DNA of 64,000 bases from Terriglobus aquaticus (GTDB taxonomy: Bacteria > Acidobacteriota > Terriglobia > Terriglobales > Acidobacteriaceae), in contig NZ_JAGSYB010000001.1 of assembly GCF_025685415.1 (NCBI RefSeq), positions 2,976,001-3,040,000 on the forward strand. Direction: 5' to 3'. Of this stretch, positions 55,707 to 64,000 are shown piece after piece. Both the position numbers and the translations under genes were made by a program. Each line of letters begins with the position of its first letter. Within the stretch, counting starts at the first letter, position 1. The notes under the pieces were generated by a model. It did not search any database and had not been told where the DNA came from. It saw only the letters and a program-made list of their open reading frames with translations.

Positions 55707-55751
55707 CCTGCCTGCGCAAGCGATAGTCTACTGAGGAAGAGGTGGTCGACC

Positions 55752-55991
55752 GTGAGTGACAAGAAACCAGGCATCTTGAAAGTGCTGCAGGCCGTGGCAG
55801 GCAAACCCATCACCCCCGAAGATGACGAGTCGCTGTTCGGTTCGGGCCTCTTGGATAGCTTTGCGCTGCCCGATTTCGTCAGCGGCCTGGAGTCGGAGTT
55901 CGGCGTGACCGTGCCCGACGGCGACCTGTCGGCACGCAAGTTCGACACCATCGACAAAGTCGAGGCCTACCTGGACAGCAAAGGCGCGTAG
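55752..55991 (+). CDS. stand-alone acyl carrier protein-like protein
   Basis: A 79-residue acidic, helical protein with the phosphopantetheine site GLLDSFALPDF (Ser36). The size fits an ACP or DltC-like carrier. GTG 55752 is preceded by GGAAGAGGTGG. It lies 45 bp after the glycosyltransferase. A KAS III homologue follows 330 bp further on. A dedicated carrier beside a KAS III suggests acyl groups made for a surface glycan or lipid. Confidence 0.82.
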   Translation: MSDKKPGILKVLQAVAGKPITPEDDESLFGSGLLDSFALPDFVSGLESEFGVTVPDGDLSARKFDTIDKVEAYLDSKGA

Positions 55992-56010
55992 CTGCACCGC
56001 ACCACTGCAT

Positions 56011-56196
56011 TCAGGCGCGATTTGAACGTTTGTACGCTGTGTAAAGGTTCCCGCCTGCGGTAAACAGCAGCAATACTCCCGCCGCCGGCAACTTGTCGCC
56101 TCGTCGCCAAAGAAGTGCGGCAACCAGGCAAGCAATCGCAAAGCACAGAACCATAAATACAATCCGTAGCTTTCCCTCGAGCGGAACAGGGCGCAT
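56011..56196 (-). CDS. small membrane protein, 61 aa
   Basis: Two hydrophobic helices (LRIVFMVLCFAIACLVAALL and PAAGVLLLFTAGGNLYTAY) joined by a short charged loop. A good SD, GGAGGTG, precedes ATG 56196. It is oriented opposite to its neighbours and lies between the acyl carrier and KAS III genes. Function unknown. Confidence 0.6.
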   Translation of the reverse strand: MRPVPLEGKLRIVFMVLCFAIACLVAALLWRRGDKLPAAGVLLLFTAGGNLYTAYKRSNRA

Positions 56197-56321
56197 CGAA
56201 CACCTCCAGGATCGCTTTGCCGTCGCTGGCGGCCAGGTTTCGTCCCGCAGGACGGTAAACGCGGCTCCGCACCACTCTTCGACGCGGGAGCGTCTACCCT
56301 GAACAACGGACGGAGCGGCCG

Positions 56322-57266
56322 ATGAGTTTCATTCGAGCAACAGGGGTGCATCTGCCCTCGCGCGTGGTGGGCAACGACGAGCTGGCGGCGGCGGTGGGCG
56401 AACCCGCTGCATGGATCGAGCAGGTCTCCGGCATTCGCGAACGTCGCTATGCTGCGGAGGGCGAAACAGTCGTCACCCAGGCGCTCTCCGCCGCACAGGC
56501 GTGCCTGGACCGCGCAGGCGTCACGGCCAGCGACGTTAGCATGCTGCTGCTGAGCAGTGGATCGGCCGACCGCAATGTGCCCGGCCCCGCCGCGCAGGTG
56601 GCCGCCGAACTGGGCATGGGCACCGCGCCCGCACTTGATATCGCAATCCCCAGCGCGGGGTCTCTCTGGGCGCTTTGTCTCGCAAAGCAGATGGCGCCGT
56701 TAGCTGCCGGCGGAAAAGTTCTGGTGGTCGCCTCGGAGATCATGAGCCGCCGCGTCGATCGGTTTGCAGAAGGCAAGAACACCGCGATCCTCTTCGGCGA
56801 TGGAGCCGCCTCGGCTCTCATCGACGCCTCGGCTGGCGCGCTTCGCCTGGGCGACGCCGTGCTGCAGAGCGACGGCACCGGTGCCGAGATCCTGCACATG
56901 ACGGGCAGCGGCGATGCAGCCCGGCTGCACATGGACGGAGGCTCGGTGATTCTGCGAGCCTCGCGCAAGCTGCCAGCCGTGACCCAGGAGCTGCTCACGC
57001 GCAACCACCTCTCCGCCGACGCTGTCACCCGCTTCGTCATGCACCAGGCCAATGGGAACCTGATTCTGAAAGTCGCCGCGACGCTTAAGGTACCGGCGGA
57101 CCGCTTCTTCCAGAACATCGCGCGCTACGGCAACACGTCGTCGGCATCACTGCTGATCGCGCTGCACGAGTTCCTCGAGGAAACGCCGTCGCCCACCGGA
57201 CCGGTGGTGCTCAGCGCATTTGGCGCCGGCCTGAACTGGGGTGCCATGCTGGCCACACCGGCGTAA
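56322..57266 (+). CDS. KAS III (FabH-like) protein with Ser replacing catalytic Cys
   Basis: A 314-residue thiolase-fold protein starting SFIRATGVHLPSRVVGNDEL. Residues ALDIAIPSAGSLWAL (105-117 area) align to the FabH active-site loop but have Ser111 where the catalytic Cys should be. The His in FVMHQANGNLI (H241) and the Asn in ARYGNTSSAS (N271) are kept. Such proteins may transfer acyl groups or form esters or amides rather than condense malonyl; DpsC-type enzymes use Ser in this way. It sits near an acyl carrier protein gene. Confidence 0.85.
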   Translation: MSFIRATGVHLPSRVVGNDELAAAVGEPAAWIEQVSGIRERRYAAEGETVVTQALSAAQACLDRAGVTASDVSMLLLSSGSADRNVPGPAAQVAAELGMGTAPALDIAIPSAGSLWALCLAKQMAPLAAGGKVLVVASEIMSRRVDRFAEGKNTAILFGDGAASALIDASAGALRLGDAVLQSDGTGAEILHMTGSGDAARLHMDGGSVILRASRKLPAVTQELLTRNHLSADAVTRFVMHQANGNLILKVAATLKVPADRFFQNIARYGNTSSASLLIALHEFLEETPSPTGPVVLSAFGAGLNWGAMLATPA

Positions 57267-57374
57267 GTCTCGCCGCCATAGCCTTACGTTCCTCGATCGA
57301 GGATGCTCCCGCGCCGGCTTCCCGCGTCTAACGGAGCAAGCAACCGGTCACGCGCCGGAACACAAGGAGCGGGT

Positions 57375-58367
57375 ATGACACCGCAGGAACAGGAAATGCT
57401 CGACGGCCTGATTGGCCGCGTTCGCAATGCGCAGATCACCACCAAGGATGCCGACGCGGATCGCCGCATCCAGGAAGCCCTCGGCAGGGATCCCAACGCG
57501 CTCTACATCCTGTGCCAGACGGTGCTGCTGCAGGGGTATGCCCTGGAGCAGGCGCAGAAGCAACTGGCCGTTCTGAAGTATCAGGCCGCGCAGGCGACAC
57601 AGCAGCCGCAACACGAGCCCACCTTCCTCGAAAAGATCTTTGGCAAGAGCGATCCCGAACCCGACAAGCAGCAGGCCAGTGGTCCGGGCGGATCGCAAGC
57701 CGCGTACGGCACACCCGTCTACAACAACCCGCAGCAGAGCGGTCAGCCGCCCTATGGTCAGCCGCAATATGGCGGTCCTCAGTACGGTTCTCCCCAGTAC
57801 GGCGGACAGCCGCCCGCCGGCTATCCGGCCTACCCCGCGCAGCCAGGCTACGGACAGCCCGGCTATGGGCAACCCAGCGGAGCTTACCCCGTCAGCTCCG
57901 GCGGCGGCGGCTTCCTGCAGGGAGCGCTCCAGACCGCGGCTGGCGTAGCGCTGGGCGAGATGGCCTTCCAAAGCGTGGAGAGCCTGTTCCGCGGCTTCGG
58001 CCACGCTGCTGGCTACGGCTCCGATCGCGCCATGGGCTTCGGTGACGTGAACGCCGGCAATAACGACACCGACTACGGCCAGGGTGGCGGCTTCTTCAGC
58101 CGCGAGCAGGCCGAGAACGGCGTCAACGACCAGCTCAGCCCCGACATCGAGGACCGCCGCGGCGACTCCGCCAGCGGCTTCGCCGACACGGGCGACCGGG
58201 GCTCCGCCGACGGCTTTGTGGGTGGCGACGATTCCGCAACCGACAACGGCTACGACGTGGACAACTCTGTGCTCGAAGCCGACGGCAGCGACTTCTCCGA
58301 TGGCGGCTCCGACTTCGACAGCGGCGACGGCGGCTTCGACGACGGCGGCTTCAGCGACAACAGCTAA
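57375..58367 (+). CDS. DUF2076 domain protein
   Basis: A 330-residue protein. The N-terminal DUF2076 helical domain is TPQEQEMLDGLIGRVRNAQI with the segment PNALYILCQTVLLQGYALEQ. A Gln/Pro/Tyr/Gly repeat region follows (PQYGGPQYGSPQYGGQ), then a hydrophobic stretch (AAGVALGEMAFQSVESLF) and a very acidic, Asp/Gly/Ser-rich C-terminus. ATG 57375 is preceded by AAGGAGC. It is an envelope-related protein of unknown role. Confidence 0.85.
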   Translation: MTPQEQEMLDGLIGRVRNAQITTKDADADRRIQEALGRDPNALYILCQTVLLQGYALEQAQKQLAVLKYQAAQATQQPQHEPTFLEKIFGKSDPEPDKQQASGPGGSQAAYGTPVYNNPQQSGQPPYGQPQYGGPQYGSPQYGGQPPAGYPAYPAQPGYGQPGYGQPSGAYPVSSGGGGFLQGALQTAAGVALGEMAFQSVESLFRGFGHAAGYGSDRAMGFGDVNAGNNDTDYGQGGGFFSREQAENGVNDQLSPDIEDRRGDSASGFADTGDRGSADGFVGGDDSATDNGYDVDNSVLEADGSDFSDGGSDFDSGDGGFDDGGFSDNS

Positions 58368-58497
58368 GCGCGTCCGCATGATGCGGGATCCTCAACGACC
58401 GAGGGCGGCTAACCGAAGACAGCCGGAACGCGACGGCAGCGCCCCTGGTCTGCGAGACTGAACCCAACTGCGCCACCGCGCCAACGAGGTTCGTCTC

Positions 58498-60048
58498 TTG
58501 AGCACATCTGCGGCTCCGGCTGTCTTCCACGCCATCAACCCCGTCGACGGCTCCTCGCTTCCAGAGACCTTCGAAATCTCCACGGCAGAGGACGTCCATC
58601 GCCTGGCAAGCCGGGCGCAGGTCGCCCATCTGACCCTCGCCGCTACGCGCGGTGTGGATCGCGCGCGACTGCTGCGTGCCATCGCGGACGGCCTTGCCAG
58701 CAACGGCGAAGCGATCGTAAGCCGCGCCCACCTGGAGACCGGCCTTCCGCTGGCCCGTCTTCAGGGTGAGCTGCTGCGCACCACCGGCCAACTGCGCCTC
58801 TTTGCCGAGGTGGCCGAGGAAGGCTCGTGGGTCGACGCCCGCATCGACGAAGCCCTGCCCGACCGCAAACCGCTGCCCCGCCCGGACATCCGCTCCATGC
58901 TGCGGCCGGTGGGCCCGATCGCCGTCTTTGGTGCCAGCAACTTCCCGCTGGCGTTTTCGGTGGCGGGCGGCGATACCGCCTCTGCGCTCGCCGCCGGCAA
59001 TCCCGTTGTCGTCAAAGCCCACCCCGCCCACCCGGGCACCAGCCGCCTCGTCGCCGACGCCATCCACGCGGCCGTTGCCGCATGCGGCCTGCCCGAGGGC
59101 ACCTTCGGCATCGTCTACGACCAGGGCACCACCGCCGGGGAAGCCCTGGTGCTGCATCCCGCCATCCGGTCCGTCGCCTTTACCGGCTCCACCGCCGGCG
59201 GGCAGGCGCTGATGCGCCTTGCGGCCTCGCGGCCCGAGCCCATTCCGTGCTTCGCCGAGATGGGCAGCACCAACCCCGTCTTTGTTCTGCCCGGCGCGCT
59301 GCGTGAGCGCGGCGCCGCACTCGCCACCGGCCTGCAGACGTCGTTCACGCTCGGTTCCGGCCAGTTCTGCACCAAGCCGGGCCTTGTTTTCGTTCCACAG
59401 GACGGCAGCGACGCCTTTCTGCACCAGTTACAGGAAGGTGTGAACGGCCTGGGCAGCCATGGCATGCTCACGCCCGGCATCGCGGAGCGCTACGCCGCCA
59501 GCGTGGAGGCGCGGCGAGGCAGCGGAGCCGCGAAGTGGCTTGCCGGTCAGCCTGCGGGGCCCTCGGGCCCGGGCGCCAGCGCCACCGCCGCGGTCTTCGC
59601 CACCTCGCTGCCGGCGTTCCTGGGCGACCCCTCGCTGCAGGAGGAGATCTTCGGTCCATCCACCCTGCTGATTCACTATGGCGCGTTGGATGACCTGCTG
59701 GCCGCGGCGGCTTCCCTGCACGGCCACCTGACCGCCACTCTGCACGGTACCGACGACGATCTGGCCGCTGCCGGCCCGCTCGTCCATCTGCTGGAAACCC
59801 GCGTCGGGCGCATCCTCTTCAACGGATTCCCCACCGGCGTGGAGGTGTGCCACAGCATGGTGCACGGCGGCCCGTTCCCTGCCACTAGCGACAGCCGGTT
59901 CACCAGCGTGGGAACGCGCGCCATGCTGCGATTCGCCCGCCCCGTGTGCTATCAGGACTTCCCGGAAGCTTCGCTGCCGGAAGCATTGCAGTCGGGCAAT
60001 CCGCTGGGCATCCTGCGCATGCGCAACGGCGTGGTGGGACGCGCCTAG
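58498..60048 (+). CDS. aldehyde dehydrogenase (NADP+), 2,5-dioxovalerate dehydrogenase-like
   Basis: A 516-residue aldehyde dehydrogenase. NAD(P) binding is shown by AVFGASNFPLAFSVAGGDTA and VAFTGSTAGGQALM. The catalytic Glu is in FAEMGSTNPVF and the Cys in TLGSGQFCTKPG. The best fit is the alpha-ketoglutarate-semialdehyde dehydrogenase group that ends sugar-acid breakdown. The start is TTG 58498, with ACGAGG 8 nt upstream. Followed by a terminator at 60106. Substrate inferred from family only. Confidence 0.88.
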   Translation: MSTSAAPAVFHAINPVDGSSLPETFEISTAEDVHRLASRAQVAHLTLAATRGVDRARLLRAIADGLASNGEAIVSRAHLETGLPLARLQGELLRTTGQLRLFAEVAEEGSWVDARIDEALPDRKPLPRPDIRSMLRPVGPIAVFGASNFPLAFSVAGGDTASALAAGNPVVVKAHPAHPGTSRLVADAIHAAVAACGLPEGTFGIVYDQGTTAGEALVLHPAIRSVAFTGSTAGGQALMRLAASRPEPIPCFAEMGSTNPVFVLPGALRERGAALATGLQTSFTLGSGQFCTKPGLVFVPQDGSDAFLHQLQEGVNGLGSHGMLTPGIAERYAASVEARRGSGAAKWLAGQPAGPSGPGASATAAVFATSLPAFLGDPSLQEEIFGPSTLLIHYGALDDLLAAAASLHGHLTATLHGTDDDLAAAGPLVHLLETRVGRILFNGFPTGVEVCHSMVHGGPFPATSDSRFTSVGTRAMLRFARPVCYQDFPEASLPEALQSGNPLGILRMRNGVVGRA

Positions 60049-60105
60049 CGCTTCCCGTCGAGCCGCGTCACCGAGCAAAGCGCCGGAAGGTGTCGCCAAC
60101 ACAAA

Positions 60106-60125
60106 AGCCCGGCTGCGGCCGGGCT
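60106..60125. terminator. terminator hairpin between convergent genes
   Basis: AGCCCGGC / GCCGGGCT (8 bp, TGCG loop), preceded by AAA. It can serve the aldehyde dehydrogenase and the convergent Ig-domain gene. Confidence 0.7.
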
Positions 60126-60148
60126 CGCACATTCTCACGCTGTGAGTC

Positions 60149-60673
60149 TTACTTCCCGTCGTCGTTGTAGAAGCGCACCGGTGCGCTCTGCGATGGCAAG
60201 AAATTGCTGTCGCCCTCATAAGCCGCGGCCAGGCTGCTCAGGCCGGCTGGCAACGTATCCAGCGTCAGCGTGGCCGAGCCGTTCGCGACGGCGGCCTGCC
60301 CGATCCGCTTGCCTCCAATGGTGAAAACCACCGAGCCGGCCGGAGTGGCATGCGACTTACCATCCACCGTCGCCAGCAGGGTCACACCGCTGCTGCTTCC
60401 GCTCTCAGAAGACGCAACCGTCAAGGCCGTGGTGGTGGTTGCCCGGGTTCCCACCGACATCGCGTGCGAGCCGGCGGCGTTCTCAGCGGGCTTCGCCGGC
60501 GTTTCTGCCACAGCACACCCGCACAGCACGCCGCATACCAGAACTGAAACAACCCGCAGACCCCCGCTCCGCAGAAAACGGAACGCATTCGCGCCCGGAC
60601 GCGATCCAGTAAGGGCATCGAGCTGCTGCTCGTGCCTTGCTCTACCGACTTGGGCGAAATCCGGAATCGTCAT
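60149..60673 (-). CDS. exported protein with one bacterial Ig-like domain
   Basis: A 174-residue protein. A hydrophobic segment, VVSVLVCGVLCGCAVAET, is a signal peptide with possible lipobox cysteines. A single Big_5-type Ig domain follows: VTLLATVDGKSHATPAGSVV, FTIGGKRIGQAAV, then LSSLAAAYEGDSNFLPSQSA. Such domains are adhesive or structural. I chose ATG 60673; the frame extends 75 codons further up, but without protein-like sequence. A palindromic operator candidate lies 83 bp upstream. Confidence 0.75.
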   Translation of the reverse strand: MTIPDFAQVGRARHEQQLDALTGSRPGANAFRFLRSGGLRVVSVLVCGVLCGCAVAETPAKPAENAAGSHAMSVGTRATTTTALTVASSESGSSSGVTLLATVDGKSHATPAGSVVFTIGGKRIGQAAVANGSATLTLDTLPAGLSSLAAAYEGDSNFLPSQSAPVRFYNDDGK

Positions 60674-60755
60674 CTCTGCACGCGCACTTGCCACAAATGG
60701 CGCGTGTACAGTCTGACGCGAATTTGTCGTCGTCAAGCAGCACTGTAGTTTTATG

Positions 60756-60770
60756 GCGACATAATGTCGC
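60756..60770. promoter_or_regulatory. 15-bp palindromic operator candidate
   Basis: GCGACAT-A-ATGTCGC is a perfect inverted repeat in the region upstream of the Ig-domain gene. Its shape fits a dimeric winged-helix or HTH repressor site. Confidence 0.4.
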
Positions 60771-60839
60771 TGGTTAGCTACGGCCCTCAACTTCAACCGC
60801 CTCGCCTCAGAGCACCAATACCCGGGGTCGATCCGAGGT

Positions 60840-62252
60840 CTAATACGCGCGCTGGTACATCCGCGAGATGCGGTCGTGCCAACCGAGCTTGTCATCGTCC
60901 AGCATGGCCCAGGCGAAGCCTAGTCCCAGCGACACCGCGCTCAGGCCCATGGCAAACAGCCTGCGCCGCATAGCCGAGCGCGTCGGGTTGTCGTCGCCAA
61001 AGGTGCACAGTGCGATGCGCGCGTAGCGCATGCCTACCGTCTGGCCCGACAGTGTGAAGCTGAGCAAAAGATAGCCCACCCCAAACAGCAGCAGCGTTAC
61101 TGCCGACGCGCCCAGGGCGAACAGCCCGGTCGGCAAAGCACCGCCGGCCATGCCCGCCGCCGCAACAGCCAGCAGAAACGCAACGCCCACGCAGCATCCG
61201 TCTACCGCTGCGGCCATCACCCGGCGCTCCAGGGAGGCGGCATACACCGGCAGCGCCATCGACATCTGCGCATCCGGCTGCGACATTTCATGTTCCGCTG
61301 TCGAGCTGTCCAGCCGGATGCTGGACCACTCCGGCAGCGTGCTCACCGGCTCCGCGGTCGGCGTTGTGCTGAACGAGCTCGCCTCCACCTCGAAAATGCG
61401 CAGTTGCGCGCGCTCGGGCGTGCTGTCGGCGTCTTCGCGCAAGGGTCCCTCGGCAAACCGGGGACGCGCCTTGCGTGCCGCCACCAGTTGCCGCGGAAAC
61501 TCAATCAGGTTTGCCGGAATCGGCACGGGCGGCTCTGCCGGGTCGGGCACCGGCATGGCGATCTTCACGGGCTGCGGCACCACGGCAGCCGCCGCAACAG
61601 GCACCGCCTCCACCGGAACAGCCTGCCGCTCCACCGGAGGCTCTGCGACAGAGGCGCGGGTCTCCGTAAGCAACGGGGCAGCCACCGCTTCGCGCAGCGC
61701 CTCGGACGGACCGAGCACCTCCATCTCGCGCACCGGCGCTGCCATCATCGGCAACAGAACGCCCGGCTCGGGAGCACTGGCCACGTAGGTGTGCTGCGGC
61801 TCAATCTCGCTGGCGAACTCCACCGCAGGTTCCGCTGACGCGGCCTGCTGGCGCTCCTCCCACTCCTGCATCTCGTGTAGCAACTGCTGCTGCGAAGCGG
61901 CGATGGCTTCGGCGTTACGACGCGCGACCTCGGCTGCCGCCTCGGCCTGACGGGTTGCCGATTCGGCTTCCTGCTGTAGGAATTCGCGGTAGCTCTGCGA
62001 CCGCGCAAAGCGGGCCGCCACGCTGTCGGCGACGCGGTTCGGCTTGGCAGCGTTGCGCTCGTTCATCCCGGCCATGCCTGGCAATGCCGTTTGCGCCGAC
62101 AACGTTGCCCCGGTGCCGCGCTTGCGGCGGTGCTGCTCCAGGCGCTCAGCCACGGCCTGGCGCAGGGCCTGCGCTTCGGACGACGCGGCATGCGCTGCGG
62201 CAACTTCCTGGAGGTGGAGGGGTTCCAGCGGCAAAGGAACGGCTGTGCTCAA
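60840..62252 (-). CDS. RDD-family membrane protein with long Ala/Glu-rich N-terminus
   Basis: A 470-residue protein. The C-terminal 150 residues form an RDD domain: LERRVMAAAVDGCCVGVAFL, a second helix ALGASAVTLLLFGVGYLLLS, then TVGMRYARIAL and DDDKLGWHDRISRMY. The N-terminal 300 residues are low-complexity and coiled-coil-like (RQAEAAAEVARRNAEAIAAS) and may extend in the cytoplasm. The start is uncertain: TTG 62252 is given, and ATG 62432 would run into the divergent lptD gene. Function unknown; RDD proteins are often transporters or anchors. Confidence 0.75.
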   Translation of the reverse strand: MSTAVPLPLEPLHLQEVAAAHAASSEAQALRQAVAERLEQHRRKRGTGATLSAQTALPGMAGMNERNAAKPNRVADSVAARFARSQSYREFLQQEAESATRQAEAAAEVARRNAEAIAASQQQLLHEMQEWEERQQAASAEPAVEFASEIEPQHTYVASAPEPGVLLPMMAAPVREMEVLGPSEALREAVAAPLLTETRASVAEPPVERQAVPVEAVPVAAAAVVPQPVKIAMPVPDPAEPPVPIPANLIEFPRQLVAARKARPRFAEGPLREDADSTPERAQLRIFEVEASSFSTTPTAEPVSTLPEWSSIRLDSSTAEHEMSQPDAQMSMALPVYAASLERRVMAAAVDGCCVGVAFLLAVAAAGMAGGALPTGLFALGASAVTLLLFGVGYLLLSFTLSGQTVGMRYARIALCTFGDDNPTRSAMRRRLFAMGLSAVSLGLGFAWAMLDDDKLGWHDRISRMYQRAY

Positions 62253-62295
62253 CGGGAAAACTCGCTTTCCGTGATAATCAAAGGAACGGCTGTGC
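62232..62295 (+). repeat. 17-bp direct repeat duplicating the lptD ribosome-binding site and start
   Basis: CAAAGGAACGGCTGTGC occurs at 62232-62248 and 62279-62295. Each copy holds an AAGGA site and a GTG start. The first GTG (62245) would open a nine-codon frame (VLNGKTRFP) ending in TGA-TAA at 62272-62277, just before the lptD GTG at 62292. Confidence 0.7.
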
Positions 62296-64000
62296 AACCG
62301 CGTAGAAGATCCGAAACCAAACCCAAGATCACTCGCAAGAGCGCCTCGAGCCGTTCTGCCCTTTCGCTGGCTGCCGCCTGTTGCTTGTGTACCACGCTGC
62401 TTGCCCCTTCCAGTGCACGGTTGTATGCGCAAGAGGTAGCGAGGAAGGCACCCTCCTCAAGCACAGCTCAAAGTCAATCCGCCACCGTGTCGGCGGACGC
62501 GCCATCCGGCGACACACCTGCTGCCACCGCGCTGCCCGAAGATCCCGCCGCAAGCCGCTATCCCATGCTGGAAGAACTGCAGGCGCGCCACACCAACGCT
62601 GCCGATCTGCAGTACGACCACGCCCAGTACGCCGCCGGCCACCTGATCCTGGACGGTCACGTCACGATCGTCTACGCCGGCTATACCTTCACCGCCGACC
62701 ACGTGGACTACGACCGCAACACCGGCCAGTTGAACGCCAGCGGACACCTGAAACTTACGGGTGGCAAGTCCGACGAATCCGTGCAAGCCAGCCACGGCAC
62801 CCTGAACCTGCGCACACAGGCTGGCACCTTCTACGACGTCGCAGGCTCGGTCGGCCTGCGCCAGGGATCGGGCAGCCGCATATACACCGTCGGCAATCCC
62901 TTCCTGTTCCAGGGGCGCATGCTCGTCAAGCATGGTCCCGAGGACTTCGAACTCTTCGATGGAAGCGTGACCAGTTGCCAGTTGCCGCACCCGGATTGGC
63001 GGCTTTCCAGCGCTCACTTTGTCGTGCACAACGGCAAGGCTGCGGCGCACGGCACCGTCTTCCGCCTGCTGAACGTACCGGTTCTCTACCTGCCCGTCAT
63101 CTCGCACCCGGTACCGCAGCAGGGCGCGGACCAGCGGCAGAGCGGCATCCTCATCCCGGTGGTCGGGCAAAGCTCGACCAAGGGCTTCATCCTGGGCGAA
63201 CAGATCTACTTTGCCCTATCGCGCTCAACAGACATGACCGTAGGTGCCGAGTACTTCAGCCGCCGCGGCTGGCAGCAGTCCGCTACTTTCCGGTGGCGTG
63301 GACGCGGCCTCGACTTCCTGAACGCGCACTACAGCAACCTGCTGGACCGCGGCTTCCAGGGCACCGTGCTGCAGGCCGGCCCGAACGGCACCGTTACCTC
63401 CACAGTCGGCTACGTGAACCAGGGCGGCGAAGACATCCTGGTCAGCGGCCGCAAGGATTTCACACCGCACCTGCGCTCTGCCGTAAACGCCGAATACCTG
63501 AGCAGCTACGCCTATCGCCAGGCCTTCACCGACACCTTCAACCAGGCCGTCGCCACGGACATCGTCAGCGACGCCTTTGCCACCTGGCAGAACAACGGCT
63601 ACATCGGAAGCATTGAGGGCGACCGCTACCAGGGCCTGAAGCGCACCATTACCGGCGAACAGGTCCGCATCCTGCACCTGCCGCAACTGGACGGCGAGAC
63701 CACCGAACACCGCATCGGCAACACACCCTTGCTGTGGACTGCCATGGTCCAAAGCAGTGCGATCAAGCGTACCCAGGGCACCGGCACCGCCAGTACGCAG
63801 TTCAATACGGGCGTGGTCGAGCGCTTCGACGTTCGCCCCTCGCTCTCTCTGCCTCTGCACTTTGATGGCTTCGCCCTGCGCGGCACGGTCGCCGTGCGCG
63901 ACACCTGGTACTCCGCCTCGCGGGTTGCCGCGCCGCTGCCCGGCCCGACGCCGGTGGAACGATCCGGCTCGTTGAACCGCTCTGCGTTTGAGGCCGAGGC
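62292..64000 (+). CDS. lptD: LPS-assembly protein LptD (3' end outside window)
   Basis: Outer-membrane beta-barrel that inserts lipopolysaccharide. A signal peptide covers about residues 20-45 (SALSLAAACCLCTTLL). An OstA/LptA-like N-domain follows (AAGHLILDGHVTIVYAGYTF, LKLTGGKSDESV). The barrel begins near LLNVPVLYLPVISHPVPQQG, with SGILIPVVGQSSTKGFILGE, typical of LptD. The frame is open to the window end. GTG 62292 has AAGGA 6 nt upstream. The Cys pair usual in enteric LptD is not obvious in the part seen. Confidence 0.88.
   Translation, partial: MQPRRRSETKPKITRKSASSRSALSLAAACCLCTTLLAPSSARLYAQEVARKAPSSSTAQSQSATVSADAPSGDTPAATALPEDPAASRYPMLEELQARHTNAADLQYDHAQYAAGHLILDGHVTIVYAGYTFTADHVDYDRNTGQLNASGHLKLTGGKSDESVQASHGTLNLRTQAGTFYDVAGSVGLRQGSGSRIYTVGNPFLFQGRMLVKHGPEDFELFDGSVTSCQLPHPDWRLSSAHFVVHNGKAAAHGTVFRLLNVPVLYLPVISHPVPQQGADQRQSGILIPVVGQSSTKGFILGEQIYFALSRSTDMTVGAEYFSRRGWQQSATFRWRGRGLDFLNAHYSNLLDRGFQGTVLQAGPNGTVTSTVGYVNQGGEDILVSGRKDFTPHLRSAVNAEYLSSYAYRQAFTDTFNQAVATDIVSDAFATWQNNGYIGSIEGDRYQGLKRTITGEQVRILHLPQLDGETTEHRIGNTPLLWTAMVQSSAIKRTQGTGTASTQFNTGVVERFDVRPSLSLPLHFDGFALRGTVAVRDTWYSASRVAAPLPGPTPVERSGSLNRSAFEAE

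Overview
The window looks like chromosomal DNA of an acidobacterium, most likely a Terriglobales-type (subdivision 1) member. It is GC-rich, has an Oar-like TonB-dependent receptor with an N-terminal carboxypeptidase-regulatory fold, many secreted hydrolases, a PEP-CTERM protein, and a radical SAM enzyme resembling tetraether/membrane-spanning-lipid synthases. This placement is inference from gene content; no rRNA or tRNA is visible.

Left part (1-27,050). A partial TonB receptor with a small membrane gene upstream; a beta-propeller/phosphoesterase fusion; an OafA-type acyltransferase; the Tes-like radical SAM protein; membrane proteins (DUF5009/HGSNAT-like, DUF4239-like, MscS); a carboxylesterase; a GAF-GGDEF diguanylate cyclase coupled to a 67-aa partner; an LLM oxidoreductase; a zinc-type alcohol dehydrogenase; and a GH2 glycosidase. 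A 2-oxoacid dehydrogenase/lipoylation operon follows, in transcription order lpdA-hicB-hicA-lipB-sucB. A complete HicBA toxin-antitoxin pair sits inside it, and the 56-aa hicA (GTG start) is easily missed. Just before the phage block a membrane protein gene is cut by an in-frame TAG.

Middle (about 27,100-46,200, all minus strand). A compact phage-derived cassette. In transcription order: zinc-ribbon protein, sigma-region-4-like protein, terminator, secreted tail-fibre-like protein, secreted SGNH hydrolase with a fibre motif, large terminase, HipA-like kinase, DUF3037 protein, portal, protease-like protein, scaffold-like protein, capsid candidate, connectors, tail terminator and tube candidates, baseplate-like protein, XhlA-like holin, small protein. 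No integrase, repressor, replication gene, tape measure or endolysin was recognised. The HipA/DUF3037 pair is bounded by heptamer repeats and a weak promoter upstream and by two hairpins downstream, as expected of a moron.

Right part (46,500-64,000). An SGNH hydrolase, a dienelactone hydrolase, a membrane-anchored methyltransferase, then a run of PEP-CTERM protein, alkaline-phosphatase-fold/TPR protein, tandem GNAT, GT39 glycosyltransferase, a stand-alone acyl carrier protein and a KAS III homologue with Ser in place of the catalytic Cys. This run suggests an envelope acylation or glycosylation pathway. DUF2076, aldehyde dehydrogenase, an Ig-domain protein, an RDD membrane protein and the 5' part of lptD complete the window.

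Many starts are GTG or TTG and were chosen from Shine-Dalgarno spacing and domain boundaries. No CRISPR array was seen.
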